From: Paramacrobiotus richtersi
Taxonomy: Eukaryota > Tardigrada > Eutardigrada > Parachela > Macrobiotidae
Length of the DNA: 24,449 bases
NCBI GenBank assembly: GCA_034698045.1
Contig: JAQGAU010000737.1
Span: forward strand, 1 to 24,449
Direction of reading: 5' to 3'
A program made the position numbers and the translations under genes. The first letter of the stretch is position 1; each line of letters begins with the position of its first letter. Positions 10,201 to 19,011 of this stretch are shown here, piece by piece. The notes under the pieces were generated by a model. The model saw only the letters and a list, made by a program, of their open reading frames with translations, was not told the origin of the DNA and ran no database searches.

Positions 10201-13200
10201 AGTCTAGGACCGGAATTTGGCACGGCTATCGGTATCGTATTTACGCTGGCCAACACGGTCAATGTGTCGCTGAATCTTCAAGGATTTGCGGAGACAGTGG
10301 CAAATCTTTTGGGTGTAAGGGATTTATTACTTTGAGACACAGACTGCATTTTTATCGCCAAAGCACACAAATGTTGCATAATTCCAGGAAAGTGGTCTGA
10401 TCATGGTGGACCGTGCTAATGATATGCGGATCATCGGTGTGATAGCGCTTGTGGCATTAACGCTGTTTACATTCTGCGGCATGGAACTGGCTTCCAAAGT
10501 AAGTAATTCAAAACAATGCAGAAGCATCTTGTTGAAATTCATATCGAAAGAACGCGTGATTTCCGGTCGAACAGTCAAAGCAGAGTGGCAGCATCGGCGT
10601 GCCATGACTCTGTGTCCAGATCGGTTCACCACATTTCTGTGCTGCCGTTGATCTGAAGATGACGCTAAAAATTTTGCTACGCGACTTTTCGACACTCGTT
10701 CTCGTTTCCCAAAGTCCCGATAAAATTTTTTGTGTAAATACTTATTTTAAACAGTTTGTGTGTTTCATTTTGGATATTTTGGTACCATGCGTGGCTCGGA
10801 CCAAGCCACACAGAAGTGACAGAACTGTTCTTGTTGAGCGTTTGGGCCGTTCTGTTGCATTTTATTATTATTTTTAACATAGAAGACGAGCGAAGCGAGC
10901 GAGCATCTTTCGACTAATCCATCGATTTACGATCTCTGTACGATTAAAAATGCTTACAGTTACAATCCGTTTTCTTCGTCATCCTCCTGGCCGCCATCCT
11001 CAACATCTTCATCGGCTGCTGGATCCCGCCGAGCGATGCGGAACGGGCCCGCGGGTTCGTGGGTCCCTCCAGCCAGCTCTTCGCGGAGAACTTCAAACCG
11101 TCCTTCCAGAACAACGAGACGTTTATGAGTGTGTTTGGGGTGTTCTTCCCCTCGGTGACAGGGATCTTGGCGGGGACCTCCATCACCGGAGATCTCCGGG
11201 ACCCCTCGGGCGCCATCCCCAAGGGCACCATCATTGCCATCATCTTCACGTCCATCAGCTACATCTTTGTCGGCTGGCCGACGGTGGCGGTTACGTTACG
11301 CCATGCCAGTGGGAATATCAGTGAACTGGTGTATGTGAATAGCTCGTATCATCACTTTCCCTGTGAGGATACGAATACGTGCAAGGATGGGAATATCGAT
11401 AATTACGACGTGAGTACATAACATTTTACATAAGGCTTGGTAGTGAAAACCTTGTAACAGTACATTAATTTTGATATACGAGAAAATTAAAGAATTTAAT
11501 TTAAAATAATTAACGTGTTTAATTTTCTAATTTATTTCGTTTAAATAAGTTATGTACTTAAATTGATAAACTTATTTTTCGTGTTTTCTGTTTATTGTGT
11601 AGTGTTCAGTTTTGGCAGCTTTTTTTCTACTTATTGTGCGATAAAATCTATTAAATTAACTATGACTTATTTAAAATTTGTTAAAATATTATAATTTATT
11701 TTTATAATTTGTTAATTTCTGATGCATAAATACAGTAGTTAGTTTGTCAACAATTTCATAAGTGAACCTGAATTACACGTTCAGTTTGAAGATCCTTTTA
11801 TAACTCGGATAACTCAAGGAAATTATTGAACAAAAATTGCAAAATAACCCTACAGTTACTTTTGGAAATCTGCATAGATTATGCAGCTGGTGGCGCATTT
11901 CCGTTGGATCGTCGTGTGCGGTATATTCGCCGCCACGTTGAGCACCTCGCTCGGGTGCATCGTCTTTGCGCCCAAAATCTTCCAGGCGGTGTGTCGCGAC
12001 AAAATCCTCCCGGGTTTCCACTTTTTCGCCAAAGGATACGGCCGCGGTGACGAGCCATACCGGGCCTACTTATTGGGAACGATTGTGGCTGTGGCCTTCC
12101 TCATGCCGTGTATGTCCTTAACAGTGTTTTTCCACTGTTTTTCAACAGTTTATAACTATACCCATTTTTCAAGTGATTTTTTAAATAATGTTTTGATGGT
12201 TTTTAATAATTTTTTATATATTTTTATAAATAATATTCTAATTCGTAGTAAATTTGTATCACGAGTAATTAATTAATACGTAAAGAATTAAGTTCAATGT
12301 TGGTTAATGTTTTATAATTTTTTCAATAATAAATTAAAATTGAATAGTTAAATAATTAAGATATTTTGGATATTTGCTTAATTATTATCAAATAATATGA
12401 CCTATGGTTGGTAGTTTTTAAGGAGAAATGAATAACAGTGTTGTTTGCAGCGGATCTCAACTTTATCTCGGCCATTGTCTCCAATTTCTTCCTGCTGACG
12501 TATGCGTTGGTGAATTACGCCACGTTCAACGCGTCCTTCTCACGGCAACCCGGTCAGTGTAATTCCTTCTCTTAAAACTGCCAAATGCATTTCCAAGTTG
12601 TATGCATGTTTCGCTAGAATGGTGTGCTTGTTTAGTTAATTTTGTTACAAAATCGTATTCTTATTAATCTGCCTTGAATGTTAGAAAACTTCAGTTTTTC
12701 TGGATTTTAAAAATGAAGTCAAATAAATTGTAGAAAATTCATTTAGCAGGGAAGATTATACAGTCAGTAGACTGTTGGTTTTTTATTGCCAGGCTGGCGT
12801 CCTACCTTCAAGTACTACAACCTCTGGCTGAGTCTAGTCACCGGCATCGCCTGCGTCGTCCTCATGTTCCTCATCCACTACCCCTCCGCCATACTGTCAA
12901 TCGCACTAATCGGTTCGTATACGAAATATACATACGAAATAGTAAATTGTTTTTTTTCATTGTTTCAAATTATGTGCATGTATAACTAAATCTCCGCTGC
13001 CAACAGTGCCAAGCACTACCAAAGAGAAAACAACATCTGCGTTACCCATTCAACATCAAAAATACATACGAAATAGTATTTAAAGTAAATTAGATAGTCA
13101 ACAAGAAAATAAATAGTATTTAATTTTACTACGAAAAATTTAATAAGTAAACTAATAAACAAATAATGATAAATGTATTAATAAGTCATAATAAATAAAT

Positions 13201-16200
13201 TAATTAGTTAGTTATCATTTGAATACAACTAGTTTACTGTAGTTCAGTGTCGAACAAGTTCCGACAGTGGAATAACTTTTGTTTACAATTGCAGCGATTG
13301 TGTGGATCTGCGTGTACTACCTGAAACCCACGGCCAACTGGGGCACCTCCCTGGAGGCCGGGATCTGGCGTAATGCCCTGGTGGATGCGCTCAAGCTGCT
13401 GCATGTGCAGGAGCACATTAAGAACTACCGGCCGCAGATCCTGGCGTTGACGGGTCTCCCGCCTGTTCGTCCGGGATTGGTGTACTTTGCCAACAGTATC
13501 ACGCGGTCGACGGGCATGCTCATCTGCGGACATGTCCTCATTGTAAGCGAGATAGACCGTTACGTTGCAATCAACAGAAACCCGATAGTTATCAACCGTT
13601 TGCTAGCGAACGAAAAAAAACTATACCATTAGAAGTACTGTTGTTCGACTGGAGCGGAGGTCCATATACTTAGCAGTAACGCATTTTTGTGTGTTACGGA
13701 AGTTTACCTTCTTTCCGGACACGATAAAGCTGTTCGAATTGGTCCGAGTTGCTGGAAATTTGACCAGCATTTTCCTCATTACGAGTTAACTCTGGAACTC
13801 GAATGTTTGTACACCATACTTTTTAAAAACTGACAAAGTTATTAGGATTGAACTGCACTATGCATGTACGGCTACTACCAGACGATACCGCTCCGGTGTT
13901 CGATCGCCCGCATCAGCGGAGAGCGATTACCTAGTTGTGAATGTATCTACTGGATGTTCCTAAAGTCTGATGAACAATCTGTCGATTAGGGTGAATCCGC
14001 CCAACAACGCCGTACCGTCCAGCAAGAAACCTACAAATGGCTCCGCCGCACCCACGCCAAGGCCTTCTACGACAGTATCCTCTCGACGACCTTTGCCGAC
14101 GGCGCCAAGGCCTTGCTGCAGACGTCCGGACTGGGCAAGATGAAGCCGAACATTCTCCTGATGGGCTACTACCGGCAGTGGCGCGTACAGAACGCCGATA
14201 ACCTGGCCGAGGAGTACGTGTCGGTCATCCGGGCGGCGTTCGAGAACCGACTGGGTGTCATGATCCTCTGCGCCAAAGAGGGGTTTGACATCTCGGAGGC
14301 GGTGAATTTCGATCAGCTGGTCCTGCAGAATGCGCTGACCAAGGTCCAGTCGGGTACGTGCATGAAACTGTCTTTTTATTGAAATGTTTTACTGAATACA
14401 ACGGCGCTGTGAAGAGGGAGTGTTTGTGAGTCTGTAGTTGTTTTGTATAAGGAAATGGGTAAAAGGAAGTTCTTAAAGACGGGAGAAAGCGGATCTACTT
14501 GTTTTTGTTTCAGTGTTTAAGCGTAAAAATTATGCGCGGTAACGTTAGTTTGATTTTGGCTACTGATCCTTCGCGCGCTAATCGGGACACATTTTTTATT
14601 TGATTTGTGGAATTCTTTATTGTGTCAACATGATTTTTAAGTGTTTGCTTGCTTGTCCGTAGAGTCCAATATCTTGGATATAACCGGGAAGCCCGTAGAG
14701 CGGAATATCGATAATGTCACCGTGGAAGTCAAGGATGTCAAGAATCCGGAGATGATCGCCAGGATTGACCTGTCGAAACGGTTTGAAGCCGGGAAGAAGA
14801 AGATGATCACTGGGGAGATCCATGTGTGGTGGCTATATGATGACGGAGGTACGACGACAAAAGTAGTACACGATGTCGACACAGTTTTGTGGTGGTTTAT
14901 TTTTTTCTGGATTTTTCCATCGACATTTGTTCGGTTCACTTTTTAACTGCTTTTCGATGCACGATTTCTTGAACGATTTGTTTGCACAAATTATCTTTGT
15001 TTTCTCGTTCTGGGCATAGTTGCTTTACATGGTATTTTATTTATTGATCTCTTAAATTAGTTGCTGGGTTATTTGGTAAAATTCAATGGATAATTATTCT
15101 TTAAATAATGTATTGATTTATTGGATTTGTTTTGTATTTGTTTGTTGGTATTGACTTTTTTTATTGGATTATTTTATACATATCAACGAATAATTATTCT
15201 TTAAATAATTCATGTATTTCTTGGATTTTTTTTAATTTTTGTATTTATCTTTTTTATTGGATTGTTTTGTAAATATCAGCGGATAATTATTCTCTAAATA
15301 ATTCATTTATTTATTGGATTTTTTTAATATTTAATTGCTGGTATTTTGTTGCGTAGGTTTGGGATTATTATTATCCCATCTGCTGACCCACTCGTCGCCC
15401 TGGCACGGCTGTAAACTGCGCATCTTCTGCCTGCCCGTCAAGCCCACCGAGGACGAGGCCGAGGAGCCCACGGTGGAGCAGAGCAAAGCGGCCATGAGTA
15501 CGTTGCTCGCAAAATTCCGGATTGACGCGGTGGACGTGGTGCCGGTGGATTTGGACGTGGCGCCCAGCCCCACAAGGTAGACTGCCCAGCGCCCGCTATT
15601 GTAGTATCAAACACATGATGTTTTGTATTTTGTTGCTGGAATCCTTTTCTGTTCATTTCTTCTGATTTTCGGTAATTTCGTTGGCTGACCGGTTGCTCAT
15701 TTGCTTAGTATGCAGTGGTTTCAACAACTGATCGAGCAGAACACCCGGGAGCGCCGGAAGAGCGTCCACAGTATTGTGGTCAATCGCGGCGACGATCCCC
15801 TCAATAAAAACTTTAGCATGGTGCAGCTGAAAGAGAAGACGAAACGCCACGTTCGGTAAGAGACAGGACGAACGAAAAATTGGGATAAAATTAATAAAAA
15901 TTTAAATATCAATTAAATTGAATATTAATTGAATATTAGTTAAATTAAATATTAATTGAATAATAAGTAATTAAATTAAATAGGAATTAAATTAAATAAG
16001 AATTACAATAAATAATAATTTAATTTTAATATTAACTAACTGAAATGTTAATTAAATCAAATTAAATAAAATATTTATTAAATTGAGCATTAATATTATT
16101 AATAACCAAAATAATTAAATAAAGAATTAGTTGAATTAAATATATTAATCATATCAAATATTAATTATATTAAATATTAATTGAAATAAATATATAAAAA

Positions 16201-16570
16201 AAAAATAAATATTTATTAAATTTGGCATTACTAAAATTAATAAAAAATTAATTAAATACAGTATTAATTGAATTCAGTATTTATAAAATGAATAAAATTT
16301 AAAATGAATAAATTAATAAGGAACAAACCCGGTAAATGTGAGAGAACCGGTACGGCGGACGTGGCAACATGTGTCTATGCTGTCAGGTTGCGCGATCTAT
16401 TGTTGGAGCATTCCGCCAATGCGGCGTTGAACGTGGTGACGCTGCCGCTGCCCAAGAAGGAGCAGAACGCCGCCCTGTACATGGCCACCCTGGAGACACT
16501 CACCGCCGGTCTCCCGCTCACATTACTCGTCCGCGGCACTCAGGAAAACGTCCTTACCTACTACTGCTAG
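4267..16570 (+). CDS. SLC12A: Na+-dependent cation-chloride cotransporter, NKCC/NCC clade of SLC12
   Basis: Seventeen coding exons: 4267-4617, 8476-8670, 9366-9446, 9539-9614, 9742-9834, 10172-10314, 10388-10498, 10960-11409, 11878-12109, 12451-12552, 12793-12912, 13295-13542, 13990-14353, 14663-14848, 15357-15576, 15709-15855, 16387-16570. All junctions are GT-AG and in frame; the sum is 3,303 bases (1,100 residues plus TAG), close to family length. The N tail has KFNV at 107-110, an (R/K)Fx(V/I) docking motif for SPAK/OSR1-type kinases, and RPTLEEL before TM1. Family signatures: [10 protein letters not shown] (TM1), [22 protein letters not shown] (TM3), [11 protein letters not shown] (TM6), GIFAATLS (TM8), [40 protein letters not shown] and ENVLTYYC at the end. 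The TM7-8 loop has NIS and NSS glycosylation sites and two cysteines. The protein should import Cl- with Na+, with or without K+, at the plasma membrane. Oddities: the TM3 K+-site Tyr is Asn (residue 300) and one Na+-site Ser is Thr (523). NKCC versus NCC is unresolved; KCC is unlikely. Confidence 0.96.
5945..5952 (+). promoter_or_regulatory. Candidate intronic TATA box
   Basis: TATATAAG, an exact match to the TATAWAAR consensus, inside a near-palindrome (ACTTAT...ATAAGT, 5937-5954). A CATTC initiator-like site follows some 37 bases on. It could drive a shorter SLC12 transcript, but chance is a fair alternative. Confidence 0.2.
7863..7875. promoter_or_regulatory. Everted AGGTCA pair, candidate nuclear receptor site
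   Basis: TGACCTGAGGTCA is a perfect 13-base palindrome about its central base: two consensus AGGTCA half-sites pointing outward with one base between (ER1). It lies in intron 1 of the cotransporter. The half-sites are perfect, but the everted one-base spacing is not the classic spacing for a known receptor pair. Confidence 0.25.
8779..9042 (+). repeat. Dispersed repeat family A, copy 1 (SLC12 intron 2)
   Basis: About 264 bases that match 13651-13933 in the same orientation. Shared blocks in order: GGAGCGGAGGTCCATATA, CACGATAA, CCGAATTG, AAATTTGACCAGCAT, TCCTCATT, CGAGTT, CTGGAAC, GTTATTAGGATT, AACTGC, ACGATACCGCTC, AGCGGAGAGCGAT. Spacing is kept with small gaps and many substitutions, so the copies are old. 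No long open frame and no clear terminal inverted repeat. A SINE or MITE-like element is likely. Confidence 0.75.
13651..13933 (+). repeat. Dispersed repeat family A, copy 2 (SLC12 intron 12)
   Basis: Second copy of the repeat at 8779-9042, about 283 bases, same orientation. It contains TGTTCGAATTG, which resembles the B box of tRNA-derived SINEs (GGTTCGAnTCC); a matching A box is not clear. It also has a short inverted pair GGAGCGG (13651) and CCGCTCC (13888) and a perfect palindrome GAGTTAACTC. Copy 1 has neither the full B-box match nor the palindrome, so class remains open. Confidence 0.75.
14556..14630 (+). repeat. Dispersed repeat family B, copy 1 (SLC12 intron 13)
   Basis: A 75-base segment that matches 22782-22856 at most positions. 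Shared blocks: TTGGCTAC, TTCGCG, GCTAA, GGGACA, ATTTGATTT, TGGAATT, TTTATTGT, TCAACA. It lies in an intron of a different gene from its partner, so it is not explained by local tandem duplication. Confidence 0.7.
15088..15330 (+). repeat. Three-copy tandem repeat in SLC12 intron 14
   Basis: The motif (G)GATAATTATTCTTTAAATAAT starts at 15088, 15188 and 15281, with one or two changes per copy, each followed by a T-rich stretch containing TTATTGGATT. The spacing is about 93-100 bases. Each motif carries an inverted pair AATTATT/AATAATT around a 5-base loop. Confidence 0.75.
15856..16386. repeat. AT-rich low-complexity intron 16
   Basis: Nearly all A and T, built from variants of ATTAATTGAATTAAAT and similar short words over about 430 bases, before the last coding exon. 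No gene content seen. Confidence 0.6.
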
Positions 16571-17216
16571 AATACGCCGCGCGGACACTTCAAGTAAACA
16601 AAAATTGATTTGTTTTCTTCCTTCAATGGCTTGTTGGGATTATTTAACATTTTAAGCAGCAAAGATATAAAAAAAAAATTGAAAAATCTGATTTCGTGCA
16701 TTGTTTGGCATTTTGTGCATTCTTTCTGGGATATATACTCTTTTAAGTCTAATTACGAAGGTTTTATGGTGGAAAATGGGTGGAAAGTGTGTTGAGAGAA
16801 ATATGGTGTTTGTTGACAGTTGGCGGTGTAAATAAATTTACGTGGTGGTGTTTTAAAGGAAACTATGTGGTAAATCATTGAAATGGTATTAATCAATAAC
16901 GGTATAATCGAATAAAAATCGCACCTAGTTTTGAGTTTGGTAAAGCAACGTTCACCGTAAAATGAGTTGTTCTGCCACATTTAAATCGAAATAATTTGAT
17001 AATAATTATTATTATTTAATAATAATTGAATAATTTTGGTTGCTAGGTTTTTTTGTTAAATTTTAAAAATAAACTTGAAATGGTAATACTAATTTTAAAA
17101 CGTTTTATCCATATTTCATGAACTGAAGGATTTAATTAGAAAAACAATAGTATCAGTAATAAAAAATCGGTACACAAAAAATTTCATGAATGAGAAAATA
17201 ACAACAACAAAAATAA
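16571..17216. other. 3' flank of SLC12 and start of the intergenic spacer
   Basis: Probably contains the 3' UTR of the cotransporter. No coding features are recognisable. The composition becomes strongly AT-rich toward 17216, with runs such as ATAATTATTATTATT. Confidence 0.5.
16831..16836 (+). terminator. Candidate poly(A) signal for SLC12
   Basis: AATAAA 261 bases after the stop codon, followed within a few bases by the GT-rich segment CGTGGTGGTGTTTT. A signal followed by a GT-rich element is the usual layout. A second AATAAA is at 16911-16916. Confidence 0.35.
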
Positions 17217-17657
17217 TTAATTGGCAAGAAGGCAGGCAATCCATAACGCGTGATATATGTACGACGGAAAAGTCGAAGAAAACACTGCATGACTTTCTAC
17301 GCGACTGAAGCGTTGTTTTTTGCGACTTTTTCCATTTCCGGTTGGAGGGAAAAAGTAGCGGTGGTGCTTATTGGTTGCATAATGGAATGTGCATTTTATG
17401 TTCCCACGTTCGAAAAAACCCGCATGCCAATACAAATGCACAGGATTTGTGCCGATGTAAATCAACATACAGCGTCTGTCATCATATATATGTGACCGAT
17501 GGAAAATGCCCGATAAGCATATTACAGGCAGGCGCCCGATAAGATAATGTCGGTGATTAATGCTGCCGGCGGGGTACAGTGAAACGATGGGTGCGAGTGG
17601 GCCGGTCTGATGTGACGAATCATACCGGCTACTTTCTCCGACCAGTGTCTTATACAT
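17217..17657. promoter_or_regulatory. GC-balanced island in AT-rich spacer; possible regulatory region
   Basis: A stretch of ordinary composition with sharp AT-rich borders on both sides. It is open for 146 codons on the minus strand, and shorter frames on the plus strand overlap it, but none shows a domain, signal peptide or membrane pattern. It has a repeated GCCCGATAAG (17508 and 17533), the second overlapping AGATAA (a WGATAR match), and an inverted pair CCGGT/ACCGG near its right end. An enhancer or an unrecognised small exon are the main options. Confidence 0.3.
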
Positions 17658-18480
17658 ATATTTATTTTTATTTATAGCATTTTATTGTTTATTTCTAATA
17701 TAATAATTTAATTTCAAATTATTTTTGATATATTATTATTTTGATATTTTGTTTGTTTTTATAATAATATTTTATAATATTTATTTTCACTATAATATGT
17801 CATTTATTTGTATATATGTTTGTTTATTGATGTATAAATCTTTTTGTTGTTAGTTCTGTATTTTAATTCATTATTTTATTATTCTCGGTTGTTATTCTGT
17901 CCAATTTCCTTGTACTGTATTATGACTACGCCTGTTTTATGTGTCGAACTGTTTTTTTTTATTTTGTTTGTTTGATTTGTGTTTCAGTTTCACGCTTATT
18001 TCTGTGTTAAACTGAAACTATTTGGTAAATATAATATAAAAAAATACAAGAAAAAATTCGAAATATAAAACAATTTGCAAAAAAAATCTAAATATAAGAA
18101 GATTTGCGAAAAACAGGAGAAAAAAGGATAAATGTAACCATAATGCATACAAAGTATCAGTGCCAGATAAACAGAGAAAATCAATAATTATGATCGTATG
18201 AAAGCGAACATTTAAATTGTAAGGAAAACAGTACGGGGAAGTAAGTTTGTGAATAATTAACGAATAAAAAGAATAAAAATTTAGAAAATAAAATCAAAGC
18301 GGTTATAAGATGATATAAATATTACAAAATAATTAGAAAATATTATAAAGCGACTATAATATATTTAAAAATATCAAAAACGTAAATAGAATAAAACATA
18401 TTAACAACTGAATATTCACTTAGGGCAAAACACACTGCGTATTAAAGACGTAAACAAAGCGATATTTGGTCAATAATTTG
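17658..18480. other. AT-rich spacer with T-rich to A-rich switch
   Basis: The left half (to about 17980) is T-rich on the plus strand and the right half (from about 18019 to 18420) is A-rich. The switch point carries a perfect 10-base inverted repeat. No genes are recognisable. Confidence 0.6.
17981..18018. repeat. Perfect 10-base inverted repeat (hairpin)
   Basis: GTTTCAGTTT at 17981-17990 and its exact reverse complement AAACTGAAAC at 18009-18018, with an 18-base loop. It sits at the border between T-rich and A-rich blocks. Confidence 0.7.
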
Positions 18481-19011
18481 TACATAAACACATCGGCATC
18501 CGTATATTTCGAACGGAATACTGGTCAAACTTGCCGGTGAAATATTGGAAATTCTCCGCATTTCAACGTCCCGGCGTCAGCCTAATGCAAAGCAAACAAT
18601 TATTTACCTAGTCTAAACTTCTTATCGCACTTTAAAGATTGAACATCCTGATGCGGGGGACATTTCGCCGTTTTATAGGGAAATTTACGAGTCAGGGAGT
18701 TTGCTTAGTATGTTGCCGTGATTTACTAATCAAACCCATAAACACATGTTGAAACATCCTCCGCGCTACAGCGTACATATATGCATACAAACCCGGCATT
18801 GTATGCCGAGAAAATGAACAGCGGTCATGACTCAACAAACCACTGCTCTTTCCCATTGAATTCTCGGTGGAACTGTGTGCTAATCGGATTTTTTGTTCAA
18901 CTGATCAGTGTGCAGTGTTTTTGGGCGCGTTGAGTGAAAGAGGCATGTGTTTATCCAGTTTGTCTAGAGCGCTATGTACAGTGCAGTAGTTGAGTGTTAT
19001 TTCGGGAAGAA
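18481..19011 (+). promoter_or_regulatory. Upstream region of the mucin gene
   Basis: Balanced composition returns here, directly before the mucin start codon, so this should hold its promoter and 5' leader. A TCAGTG initiator-like site occurs at about 18905, some 105 bases before the ATG, with no clear TATA box. The segment around 18790 has a small hairpin (GGCAT/ATGCC). Confidence 0.35.

Noticed and set aside
17217-17657. 146-codon minus-strand frame as a gene
   Set aside because: No domain or signal peptide, and frames on the opposite strand overlap it. The island is better described as possible regulatory DNA.
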